Shown one piece after another: positions 10,861-21,679 of a stretch of DNA of 64,000 bases. Each line of letters opens with the position of its first letter. The first letter of the stretch is position 1. This stretch comes from Struthidea cinerea. Lineage: Eukaryota > Chordata > Aves > Passeriformes > Corcoracidae. The translations under genes were made by a program, and so were the position numbers. A model generated the notes under the pieces. That model saw only the letters and a program-made list of their open reading frames with translations. It was not told where the DNA came from and searched no databases. The stretch is from assembly GCA_013397865.1 (NCBI GenBank), contig VZTI01000602.1:10208-74207 (forward strand). The letters run 5' to 3'.

Positions 10861-11751
10861 AATATAAAAGATCAACATTGCCAGGTAACTCTGACTCTGG
10901 TGCAACGAGCAGGTGAAGCAATTCCCAGCTCTCTGCGCCAGTCCAGCCTCAGCAGGTCACGCTCTCCAGAGGAAAATGGCAAAGCTGCCATCTCCATTTC
11001 CCCAAACTCCAGAATCGGGCAGTCCAAGTAAAATCCCAATCAAGGGAAGAGCTCTGTGCCAGGGCACAGAACCTGGGCTCTTGGGAGGACTCTGGTGGCC
11101 CTGTGCACCAGGATGGGGGACCCAGCTTGGGGGACCCCCACTGCGCACGGCCCCACACCCACATTTACAGCTGCTGCCTTTGCAAAACTCCCGTTTTCAG
11201 CGCCGAATCCCTGCTCAGGGGAGAAGCTGAGCACGTCCTGGAGTGAAAAGCAAAGGGGGGATGCGCCTGTCCCAGGGGGGTGCCCAAGGTCCCCGGTGGC
11301 ACAGCTGCCATGGCAGGCAGCATCCTTGGCTGGTGCCAGGCTGCTCCCACACGGATTGGGACAGGACCCCAGCATGAGCAGCAGTGGGTGTTCGTGTCCC
11401 TGCGGGTGCCCCTGTCTCAGCTCACGTCCCAGGCTTTTTCCCCCCCGAACAATGGCTGGGGTGAAGCCACCTGCGGCCAGAACCCGGGAGGGAGAAGAGA
11501 AGGGCGGACAAGCCCAGCCACCGTGCCCACCCTTCCCATGGGAGACGAGGGCTCTGCACGGTCCTTGACCCGCACCAGGGCCTGCTGGAGGTGAGGGGTT
11601 CCCTGTGTCCGTTGCCAGCAGGTCCTGGCAGGGGAAGCCTCGCACCGCAGCCCAAGGTCCTTGGTGCTGGCAGAGGGTCTCTGTGGCTGGGGCAGAGGGA
11701 GGCAGCGAAGGTCCCCCGTCCCTCCCGGGGCTCAGCCTGTCCCGCCGCCGC
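10861..11751 (-). other. SPDEF: Region between the convergent PACSIN1 and SPDEF genes; SPDEF 3'UTR expected
   Basis: This directly follows the SPDEF stop codon on the minus strand. No canonical minus-strand AATAAA is seen, so the SPDEF 3' end is undefined and could overlap the PACSIN1 3'UTR. Confidence 0.4.
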
Positions 11752-11930
11752 TCAGACCGGGTGGACGAACTGGTAGACGAGGCGCTGGGAGATGTCGGGC
11801 TTCCGGATGATCCCTTTCTTGTAGTACTGCCGGATGGAGCGGCTCAGCTTGTCGTAGTTCATGGCCGGGCGGTTCTTGCGGATGCCCCACAGCCGGGCCA
11901 CCTGCGCCGAGTCCTCGATCTTGAAGATGC
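11752..11930 (-). CDS. SPDEF: SPDEF terminal coding exon, ETS recognition helix
   Basis: Encodes residues 279-337. It contains IFKIEDSAQVARLWGIRKNR, the recognition helix with its two DNA-contact arginines (SRSIR), and the C-terminal VHPV. The stop TGA is at 11754-11752. Confidence 0.97.
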
Positions 11931-13648
11931 CTGGCAGGGGAGCGGGGCACGGGGGGTTACAGCATCTCCTGCCCCACCTCAGCCCCCCAGCGCCCGCCCC
12001 GGGGCCTCTGGAACATCCCCGCCCACCTTTGTCCTTGTTGAGCCAGCGGATGAAGCGCCCGTAGTTGTGCGGTTTCAGCAGCAGCTCCTTGAGGAACTGC
12101 CAGAGGTGGATGGGTTGGCCGGCGCAGGACGAGTCCACCTCGCTGTCGGCCCAGCTGGTGTCACCTCCTGCCACGGGAAGGGACGGGTGAGAGGAGGGAG
12201 GGGACAGACCTCGCTGCTGGGCACCATCCCAGGGAGCTGCATGAGTCCCCATCGGGGAGCCCCGGCTCGGTGCCGGAGGGTCTCCAGGGCTCAACCCGGG
12301 CCCTGGGTCTGGAAGCTTTGCTTTCTCCTCCCTGCCTTGGAGCAGGGAGAACAGCTCAGTCCTGCCCTTGCGCAGCCCGCGGGGGTGCAGCGGGTGTGGG
12401 ACAGGGCCAGTGAGAGGCTCGTGGCCATTTCCCCTTCGCTGAACCTTGCGGAGAGCCCTGGGGCTGCGCTGCGGCAGAGGGAGTGTGACCGCACAGAGCC
12501 CACAGCAGCAGCCGCTCCAGTGCTCCGGATAATTGCAATTAAGCAGGGAGGGACCCCTCAAGTACCCCGGACCTGCCCGAGGCAGGAGTGGGGTCAGTGG
12601 AGCTGAGCCCCCACAGAACTCACCGCAGTATCTCACATCTCCAGGGGCAGCCTTCTCCTTCATCCAGGCGGCTGGAAGGGAGGAGTGGGGGATCAGGGGG
12701 GCACCTCCTGCTGCACAGCATCGCCCACCCTCCCCAGCTCCCTCCCGCTCCCTGGCACCCACCGGACTTCCAGATGTCGAGGTGGGCGTGCAGGATGTCG
12801 CCGCAGGCGGGCGAGCGCTGGCAGAACTGCTCCTCGGACATGGCACACAGGTCCTTTCCCGACAGCTCCTGGAAGGACTTCCCGATCTGCGGCAGCCGGT
12901 ACTGGTGCTCCGTCCACAGGATCCACTTCTGCACATTCCCGGGGCTCCAGTCCGTCGGGTCTGGGGGCGGAGGGGGGTGAGTGTGGCCAGCCGGGAGCCA
13001 TCCCCTCCTCCCGTGCTCCCCCAGACCCTCACACACGGCTGCAGCCCCCCAGGAACCATCCCCTCCTCCCACAGGGAGCAGCTGCTCTTCCCCAGACCCT
13101 CACGCACTGCCGGGCACCCCCCTCAAATGCAGCGTGGCTTTGGCCCCCACACCAGCACATCCCTCCCTGGCCGCGCCCCGGGAGCACGGGGGGCACCCAC
13201 CTGCGGCGATGTTGAGGAGCTTGCAGGCTGTCTCGATGTCCTTCAGCACCTCGCCCACCACCATGCTCTGCACCTGCTCCAGCGAGTGCTCCTCCAGGTG
13301 CAGGCTGCCCTGCAGGTCCCCCTCGGGCCCCAGCCCCAGCCCCTGGCTGTCGATGATGGGACATTGCTCCGGCTCCTTCCGCGCCTCCTCCCGCCCGCCC
13401 TGGGCACCGCTGTGGGACGGTTCCCCGGTGCCCTTGGCGGCCCAGGCCGTGTCCTCCGGGTAGAGCATGTCGAAGTAGTGCAGGCAGAAGGCTGGCAGCG
13501 GCTGCTCGGGGGTGCTGGGGGGGCTGGGGCTCTCCGGGCAGCCCCAGCTCCGGGGGTCGGGGTCCCGTGGGGGTGGCAGCAGCGTGGGGTCCGGCCAGGC
13601 GAGGCGGCCGGGGGGCAGAGCGGTCAGCCCGGGGCTGGCACTGCCCAT
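11752..13648 (-). CDS. SPDEF: SPDEF (PDEF), ETS transcription factor, complete coding region in five exons
   Basis: Joined minus-strand segments, 5' to 3', are 13648-13201, 12960-12763, 12671-12624, 12167-12027 and 11930-11752: 1014 nt, 337 residues (human is 335). All junctions are GT/AG and in phase. The product is a nuclear ETS factor that prefers GGAT over GGAA cores and drives goblet-cell and secretory epithelial differentiation. Residues 1-149 are Pro-rich with a conserved block (FDMLYPEDTAWAAK, then EEHSLEQVQSMVVGEV). Residues 150-215 are the Pointed/SAM domain (DWSPGNVQKWILWTEHQYRL). Residues about 249-337 are the ETS DNA-binding domain, which ends the protein (recognition helix NYDKLSRSIRQYYKKG; end VYQFVHPV). 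The start is the MGSASPG methionine, matching mammals; an in-frame extension upstream has no ATG before the acceptor. Confidence 0.97.
12027..12167 (-). CDS. SPDEF: SPDEF exon, start of ETS domain
   Basis: Encodes residues 232-278: the acidic DTSWADSEVDSS segment, then the first ETS helices (PIHLWQFLKELLLKPHNYGR, then WLNKDK). The donor is GTGGGC. Confidence 0.96.
12624..12671 (-). CDS. SPDEF: SPDEF 48-nt exon
   Basis: A very short exon encoding AAWMKEKAAPGDVRYC and split Gly codons. It has an acceptor CCAG and donor GTGAGT, and its phase matches both neighbours. Confidence 0.93.
12763..12960 (-). CDS. SPDEF: SPDEF exon encoding the Pointed domain
   Basis: Encodes residues 150-215. It carries most of the Pointed (SAM-like) domain, from DPTDWSPGNVQKW to DILHAHLDIWKS. 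The donor is GTGGGT. Confidence 0.96.
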
Positions 13649-13674
13649 CCCTCCACTCAGCGCCGGCTCCAAAC
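13201..13674 (-). CDS. SPDEF: SPDEF first coding exon
   Basis: The acceptor CAG precedes 13674, 5'UTR is 13674-13649, and the ATG is 13648-13646 (MGSASPGLTA). It encodes residues 1-149 plus one base. The variable Pro-rich segment is followed by the strongly conserved EEHSLEQVQSMVVGEVLKDI. The donor is GTGGGT. Confidence 0.93.
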
Positions 13675-16600
13675 CTGCCCGGAGAGGAGAGAGGAGCAGA
13701 GCTCAGCCCGGCACCGCTCCTGCCTTGCCGCCCCGCAGCCAGGCACAAAGGGAGGGACTAAGCCTGTTAGAGGGGAAAAAACCTCCGAAGAGCCCCACGG
13801 TGCCCCGCGAGCCCCCGGATGAGTGCGGGGTCAGCCATGGCTGGGGGGGCTGCCCCCGCTTTGGGAGGACCGACAGCAGCAGCCAGCAGGGAGAAGGAGC
13901 TCAGGAGATGAGCAGGATCTGACCCCTGTTTGGGGTCTGGGTGTTTAGGGTCTCCCCATGGGTTGCACCCCTGGCTGGCAGCAGCTCAGGTGGAGCTGAG
14001 GCTCTGGTGGGAGGTAGTGGGGGACACTGGGGGGGCTCCCCAGCACCTGTACAGGACAGCCCTGGGGTGACGAGGGATGCTTGAGCCGCAGGGACACATT
14101 TCTGAGCACGGAAAACATCCTCTGCTGCTTCTACCTGAGGCACAGCAGCCCCCAGACCCAGATCTCCCAGGAGGGACCGAGCCCAGCACTGCAGCACCCG
14201 GCCCTTGGTCGCTGTTTCCAACCCTCAGATGAGAACTTCCCTTGCAAGACAGGATAATTGCAATTACCTCCATTCTCTTGCAAGAAAAACTTCCCAAAAT
14301 CAGCCTGTCCCTGTCAGTCTCTGCATGCAGGGAGTCCCGGAGGCCATGGAGTAGAGGATGAACCTGCTGAATTTCCATGGCAACACCAGGGAATGGCTCC
14401 ATCCATGGAGAAACCTCCCCAAAAACCACCCTGAGACTTTGGGAAGGGGAAGCCGCTGCCAGGGAGAAGCCGCTGATGGGCACGACCAGGGCACTGCCCA
14501 GCTCCTCCGCCTTCAGCGTTGCATTTTACAAGAGGAAGAAGAATCAACCCAAATTTGTGGTTTAAAAGCAGAATAAAAGAGTTTAGCAATGGAGCCAGCA
14601 CGGGGAAAGGAGTGTGCAAAGCTTGAAATCCCTTGGGACACCACGCAGCCCTGAAGGGAAATGGGGGCAGTGGCCAGGGAAAGGGGGTGCCCTGTTGCTC
14701 CAAACCCCAGCTGGGGTAAAAAGGTTTAAAAGACACGAGAGTAAAAGATCCCACGGGATCCCACAGGGTTCCTCCAGGCAGAGCACAGCCCCCGGGCACA
14801 GGGGTGGTTGGTGAAGGAGGGACACTGGGGACTCAGCCCTGTGTCCCATGCTCAGGGGGGAGTTAATGCAGCTCCTGAGGATTCAGTGCTCCCAGGAATA
14901 CGGGTTTTGAAGTTTTGCATTGCCTGCACTGGGGGGAAGCTCATCACTTCATCCTTGGAATAGCCCAAAGAGCTCAGAAAAACCAATGGAAGAGCCAGGG
15001 ACACCTGAACACCACCCGTGGGAAGCCTGTGGGGACCTCAGGAGGGATTGCGGGTTCAGGAGTTGGAGCTCACGTCCCTGAGTGGTTTTGGTGGCACTGC
15101 AGCGAGGAGGAGGAGGGAGAAGAGTGTACCCAAACCCTCTTCTGGTCTGGGGCTGCCCCCACCATCCAAACAGTTTCCCTGAGAGATGGTGCCTGTTTCC
15201 AAACCTCTCCTTGATTTGCTCAGGATTAAAAGAAGAGCTTTAGGAGATCAGCCCTAAATCCAACCTCACGCTGCTCCTGGCACAAAAGGGAAGTGGTAAC
15301 AGCTTGTGCAGCTCCTGCTGCTGCACAGCGCCGGCCATGGGGCTGTCTGGGGAGGGGATGGGGGCCTCATCCCCAACACCTCTGGGACGTTCTGAGGCCA
15401 TGGTGCCTCCTCACACATGGAGGAGCAGGGCTATGGAGCCATCCCCGGGAACGCCACAGGATGGATGGCCCCAGCCCCATCTTCACCCTCATCCTGTTCC
15501 ACTCCTCCCAGCTGGGACCAGAGGGACCCAATCCCTCGGGAAATGTCCCCAAAAGGCTGATCTGTGCCCCGCCAAGGGCGCTGTACTCTCAGGGCGGGGG
15601 CCGCTGTTTGACTTTCTCCCGCTCTGGCACGCGGGCGGCCGGGCTGGGTGGGACCTGTTTGCACTGAGAAGCCACTTCAGGTGGCCTTTTCCCCCTCTTT
15701 CCCTACCCCTTTTTTGCATTTCCCTGGAAAAGGAGAGCTGGAGGGGCAGCCCCAGGTTCACCAGCCCGCGTGGCACCCAAAACCCTTCCCATGCCCTGCC
15801 CGAGCTGCGCGAGGCTGAGCCGGTCATTGCATCAGCCTTGGCAGACGCTCCACGGGGAGTTCTGGCTCCGAGGGGCGGTGGGACGGGAATGGGGTGATGG
15901 GATTGGGATGGGGCTCCTGCAGTTCCCAGGGCACGGGGCCAGCACGGGCCCGTGGCTGTGGGTGGTGCTGGGTCACGGCTCAGCTCCACAGCCCTGCAGG
16001 GACCCAGCCCCACGCAGACCCTGCGGCCGAGGGGGGTAACAATGGGGCCAAGGACCCCCGTGCCAGCCCGAGCTCTCCTGGCAAATGCAGCCCACCATGG
16101 CTCAGGGCGGGACACGAGCACCAGCGAGGGTGGAGCGCTGGGATCAGCCCTTGGGAGTGAGAGAAAAAAAAAATAAATAAGAAATTCACCCACCCCCCAG
16201 CCTCGAACAATGGGTCCGTTAATTAAAATCAAATCTGCGGTGGAACAGGTTGTGCCGGAGCGCGGCTCGGAAGCCCCGTGGGACCGGGGAGGTTGGCCCG
16301 CTGCGGGAGGGGTGCTGCCCACGGCGCCCGGCATGTCTCCCAAGCCCCTGGGCACTTCCCAAAGCCCTTCCCAGGCAGTCGGGGCGGGGGGCCAGGGCCA
16401 GGCTCCAGGGTCACCTCCAGCCTCAGGCTGGGGACAGGGACAGGGATGTGCTGTGCTGTCCCAGGAGGAACGGGGGATGTGCGGGACCCAGAGCTGTCCC
16501 AGACTGCCCAGAGCGGCCTGGATTAAGCAGGAAAAGAGACCTGGGGTCCCTGCACAAGCCAGGGCTTCAGCAGGCTCCCAGGTGGGTGCTCAGAGGCTGC

Positions 16601-17895
16601 TGACAGTTTGGGATCCTGCCAGCAATGTCCCATGCACCCTGCAAGCCCCACAGTGACAGCTGTGCCACGTCCCGCTGCCAAACCCTGTGCCACGCACCCT
16701 TCTTATCTCTGGGTGGAGGGAGGAGGATTGGCCAAAACCTCCCCACAGCCAGGGCAGGGACTGGGGATGGTGCTGGGGGGCTGGGGAGGTGACAGAGGTG
16801 GGGGGCTGGGGAGGTGACAGCCCGGGGGCTGGTTCTGGTACCTGCATGGTGACGGTCGGGGCCAGGGCAAGCCCCAGGCTCACTTTGATGTACCCCCAGG
16901 GGGATGCAGCCCGTCCTGGGGGCCCTGGACCCTCAGCTCCCCACCAGCCTCCTCCAACACTGCCGAGGTCCCCTGGCTCCTCCTGCCATTACCTGCATGG
17001 CTGCTGGCACGGGGAGCAGGTGTCCCCACGGGTCCCCACACCCTGGGTCAGGCTGCCCTCTCCATCAGCGCGGGGAGGCAAACAGCAGTGACAGGGGACA
17101 GGCACAACCTGCCAGTGACCTGAGCAAAGCCTGGTGCTCGGTGTCCCCCCGGTGAGCAGCAGAGCTTGGTGTTCCCCATGCAGGGCCAGGGAGCCCCTAT
17201 TTATAGCAGCACCTTCCCCCCCGTGCTCCCAGCCCCGGAGAACACCGGTATTGTGGGGATTTGGCACCCTCGTGGCGTTTGTGTTTCACTAACCGAGCAG
17301 AACCACGAAAACCAAACCCGCAGCCAAAGCGACAAAAAAACCACCCCAGCAGGAAAGCAGCTGGGACAGTGCAGGCCTGCAAAAGGGGTTCAGCTTCACA
17401 GAGACACCACCGGAGCTGGCAACTCCTCAACAGCCACCCGGGACACTCCATAAAGGGTCCCAGCTGCTGGTTTGTCACACGGTGCCCCCAAGCTCATTGT
17501 CCCCTGCCTGGCCCAGGGGCTGGTGGGACCCTCGGTGTCCCAGCTGTTGCCAGGTGGGCTCAGGAGGAGCCAGCCCCAGGAGCCCTGGCTCCATCCCACC
17601 CTCCTTGCTTGAGCAGGAGGAGGTTGCAAAGCCACAAAACCAGCAAATCCCATTTCATTTTGGGTGACACCATCCAGAGAAATGCCAAGAACCTCACGCT
17701 GAGGGACAACCTGTCCCTGTTTGGCCCTAATGACACCTGAAGGTGCAAGGAGCTGTGGGATGGGATACTGACATGGGACAGCACCACGTCCACCCCAAAT
17801 TGGTGCCAAAAGCAGGACCCCCCAGAGGAAGGTGGGCTGGGTGGGTGCTGGGGGAGCACAGGGAGCCGGGGGTCGCGGCAGCACGGGCGCCTTAC
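13675..17895 (-). other. SPDEF: Probable 5'UTR intron of SPDEF
   Basis: The stretch lies between the acceptor of the first SPDEF coding exon and a strong minus-strand donor at 17895. I see no coding exon in it. Confidence 0.4.
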
Positions 17896-18235
17896 CTTGA
17901 GGGTGTGCGGGCTCAGAATCCACATGGGTGCCAGCGCAGGGTGGGAAGAGCCGTCCCTGTGGCACTCGGCGTGGTGTCTGCGGGGGACATGGCCCCGGCT
18001 GGGGTGTCCCAGCGCCGGCGGGGAGCGCGGCCGGCAGCACCGCGCCCGGCTCAGCGCCGGCTCCGCGGCGGCAGCACGGCCGGGCTGAGCCGCATCGGCC
18101 CTCGGTGGGCACCGGCGGGATGGGCACAGGGACGAGAGCGGGGCACCCCGAGTGGCTCCGAGGGCAGCAGAGGGACGAAGGCAGCGGCGGCTGTGCGAGG
18201 CGTGCGAGGGGGACGCCGGCAGTGCCAGGGCTCAG
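17896..18235 (-). other. SPDEF: Candidate noncoding first exon of SPDEF
   Basis: On the minus strand a strong donor (CAAG then GTAAGG, junction 17896/17895) ends a CpG-rich block at about 17990-18220. Mammalian SPDEF has a noncoding first exon upstream of five coding exons, which fits the number seen here. The upstream edge is set only by the promoter-like motif described next. Inference without transcript evidence. Confidence 0.4.
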
Positions 18236-18249
18236 CCAGAGCCTCCTTT

Positions 18250-18272
18250 GCCCATTATATCCAATTCCTTCC
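18250..18272 (-). promoter_or_regulatory. SPDEF: Candidate TATA-like element for SPDEF
   Basis: Read on the minus strand this is GGAATTGGATATAATGGGC, combining an ATTGG (inverted CCAAT) with a TATA-like ATATAAT. It sits about 30 bases before the CpG-rich candidate exon. Weak motif evidence. Confidence 0.3.
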
Positions 18273-18442
18273 TTATTTACCTGAACAAACAAGCTGCGCT
18301 TACCTCAGCCGAGGTGTTTGAACAGCCCGGGCCGGGTTAACCCTTGGCAGGTGCGTCCAGGGCGGGCTTAGACCAGAACGGGCCTTGGGAGGGGAGTGGG
18401 GCAAATCCGGGCGCCGTTAACCCCTTCCCACCCTCACATGGG

Positions 18443-18480
18443 ATGAGACAGGGACAGAGACAGGGACAGAGACAGAGACC
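18443..18480. repeat. Purine-rich hexamer repeat
   Basis: Alternating GGGACAGAGACA units in tandem. No function is implied. Confidence 0.8.
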
Positions 18481-21400
18481 TGGCTCCTCCCGGAGTCAGG
18501 GCTGCAGCAGAGAGAGCTGTCAGGTGTGTGAGAGTCCATGGTGTGACATCACTCCCAGAGCAGGCTGGGCCATGCTGGGGCCAGGAGCATCCCTGAGGGA
18601 CACCCCGGGAGCGTCCCTGACCGGCACCCAGGAGCATCCCTGGCCCAAACCCCAGAACAACCGCTGACCCGAACCCCAGAACCATCCCCTGCCCAAGCAC
18701 TGCGGCCAGGGACGGAGCCTGTGAGTGAGGGTGCACAGAGCTGTTGGGGGGTGCAGGGAGCCCCTGACAGCACCCAAACCCTCCCACCCCAGGGACACGG
18801 CGCTGTCCCCTGCCCAGGGTCCGTGACTGCAGGATGGGGCACGGCCAGAACGTGCCGCACTCCAGGCCCGGGTTGTCTCCACCGGCATGAGCAGGAAAAA
18901 GCAGTTCTGAGCGAGACAGACACCGAGCTGGTATTTATTGTCTTTTTTTTAGCACTTGAAGCAGGCAGGGCAGTTCAGGCAGTTCTCCTGCGCACGTAGC
19001 GCTGCCAAAACCAAAATCCCCCGTGCCCCAAAAACCCACGTCAGACCAAACGCTGCCACAAACACCCACAGGTCGGGCCCACGTCACCACGTCCCAGCAG
19101 GCACGTGGCCCGTCCCCAGCCCACATACCGGTGGCAGAGCTGGCATCCCTCGCTGCCCTGAGCCGGGGCAGGCACAGCCGATAAGCCATCCATAGGAAAT
19201 GTTTGCCGTGAGGGAATTAAAACCTGGGAGGAAGGAGACCCCGGTGTGAGCACTGGGAAAGGGCTTCGCTGCAATCGGCAGCACCAGGAGTTTCTGCCTC
19301 CCTTTGAAACGCCTCAATGTTATCTTATCGTGGGGAAAGCTCCCCCCGGATCAGGGCTCCCGGGGGAGTTCTTTTCCCCTGTTTTGGTAAACACGGCTGG
19401 GCCTGGAACACGTGGCAGTGGGTGTGGGGGGACCCCGGGACAAGCAGCTGTGTTGGGAAGCTGCCAGGCCCTGCCTGGGCTTTGCCCAGGAGTTGGGCAT
19501 GTTCGACTGGGATGTGGCACAGCCAGGAGGGGGGTCCATGCCCCCAGTGCCCTCCCAGTGCTCCTGGCAGCCACAGCAGAGTTCCCCAGCCCGCTCAGAG
19601 CATCCACCGCTTTGGACAAGGCCCCACAGGCACCCAAAGCTGTTCCCACGTCACACCTCAGGATGCCACGAGGGCATCTGGAGCAGGAGCATCCCAGCAC
19701 AGCCCTGGGGCCGCAGCCCTGCAGGCACGGATCCCTTCCCCACAGCACAGAAACACAGGTGTCTCGAGCGTGGAAACTGAAGATGCAGAGTGAAGTCACG
19801 TGTAAACTCAGCACCAGCCTGGCACCAGCCACGCTGGGAAAGCACCGTGGCCATCCCGCCCTTCCTGTGGCCGCTCCGCTCCTGCCCCGCAGCCGGGCTG
19901 TGGCCTGGGGGACGTCTGGTGAGCAGGGTATGGTGCGCACAGGCGGCGCAAGCTGGATCTGCTGTGACACCACCTCCAGGTCACCCGTGTTTATTTGGCT
20001 TCTTTACGACTTTTCACCAGAGCAAACACCAGACCAGAGCACCAGAAGGAGTCAGAAGCAAAGCAGGAGAGAGCACGACTGGGGACACCGGACAGCGTCA
20101 GATGTCACCAAGCAGTGGGGAGTTCCCAGTCCTGGATCCAGAGCATCCCAGACCTGGGTCACCCTGGGCTGTCTGGAACCTGTTGCCAAACTCACACCTC
20201 GGTCTGAAAGAGCTTTCCCTACTTCTCTTATCGGTAGCAGCGGGATCTTGATAATGGAAAGAGATTAAAGGGAAAAACATTTGCTTTTCTGGGCTCAGGG
20301 AGAGCTGGGCAGTGCAGCACAGCACTGCAAAACTGGGTGAAAGGCCCCAAAATGAGACCTCTGCTTCCCTCCCAGAGGGCTCAGGGACTGCAGCCACCCA
20401 GTATCACCAGTTTCTACGGGCTCCAGCTGTGCTGGGCTCTGGCCATGCCAGGCTCTGGCCACACCAGGCTCCGGCCGTGCTGGGCTCTCCCCGACACCTT
20501 TCGCAATCGAAGCTCGGCACAGCTCTGCTTGCACACGCAAACCAGGAAAAGGAGAGATTGCAACACCTGAGGAACAACAAAAGAGGGAAATGAAGTCTGG
20601 CTTTTCTGCGCTGTGTGCGCAGTTTTCGGGGCTTTTTCCTTGTCCTCCCTGTCAACCCATCAGCTCCGATTCCGGTGTCTTTTGCCACTGCTGAAACTTC
20701 AATGCTTGGGAACGCGGCCGGAGGGGAGAGATGGAGAAACGACTCATGAATCAGCCTGGAAGAATCTCTGCCCACCTGCCTGTAGCTAATCTCTGGCTCC
20801 ATCACAAGAATAATAGATAAGCAGCCATGTCACATATAATAAAACTATTGAAGGCCCTTGATGTCACTGCACAAACCACAGAGACCATGAAGCCTGACCT
20901 GTCCCCACACGCAGCTGTGTTTCCTGGTCCCCTGCAGCGGTGGGGCTTCCTCTGCTCCAGCTCCTGCACAGCTTTTGGGACACTGGTGGTCCCTGAGCAG
21001 AGCTGGAGTCCCTCCGAGAGGCCTCACCCTGCACCCCATGTCTGTGCCTCAGGGCGATGATGGGACAGGATGAATCCCATTCCCAGGCTGCAGGGTGGGT
21101 GCTCTGAGGCTTTTTTGCAGCCCAAGGAGACTGGAAATGCTTGAAATGGTTGAAGTACCTTTAATGCATTTCCCCCACGCCTTGGAGGGGTCCTGGCGTG
21201 GACCCAGGGAGGGTCCCCTGGGAGGGGAGAAGGTCTCTTCAGCAGAGCCCAAAATTACCCAAGGGGTCAGGGAGCACAAGCACAGGAACCCAGAGGTGTG
21301 CACGGAGGGGACGGAGCTTTTCATGGTGCAACGAGCCTGTGCAGAGCTACTTGGGAGAGTGTCCAGAGCTCCCGAACTGCTGGGATCGCTCCAGAGCCCA

Positions 21401-21641
21401 GACCACCCTCTGGCTCCTCCTTGTCCCAGCCAGACCTACCCACTTCCCGGGCAGCCCCAGGGCGAGCGGGGCCGCTCCTCTTTATTCTCTTTATTACCCC
21501 CCCGGCTCCCCCATCTCCCAGCTGCTGCCATAAACGCCATTTACGGGGCCGCGTGTGTGCTCGGGGCAAACAGCCGCGTTATTGCCGCGGCACCCGCCCG
21601 CGGCCCACCCTGATAGAGGAGCCGGGGCTCCCGGCCCTGCT

Positions 21642-21679
21642 CCGGCACTCGGTCCCCGCTCCGGCACTCGGTCCCCGCT
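21642..21679. repeat. 19-bp direct duplication
   Basis: Two perfect adjacent copies of CCGGCACTCGGTCCCCGCT, in a locally GC-rich stretch. Confidence 0.9.

Noticed and set aside
16700..16760. Minus-strand GGFGQS resembling the end of ILRUN
   Set aside because: Only four residues match and the frame continues without a stop after the serine.
17396..18292. 298-codon minus-strand frame over the candidate SPDEF promoter
   Set aside because: Composition is typical of random GC-rich DNA, with no homology recognised. The strong splice donor inside it fits a noncoding exon better.
19246..20268. 340-codon plus-strand frame in the intergenic region
   Set aside because: Low-complexity, stop-poor GC DNA with overlapping frames on both strands and no conserved motif.
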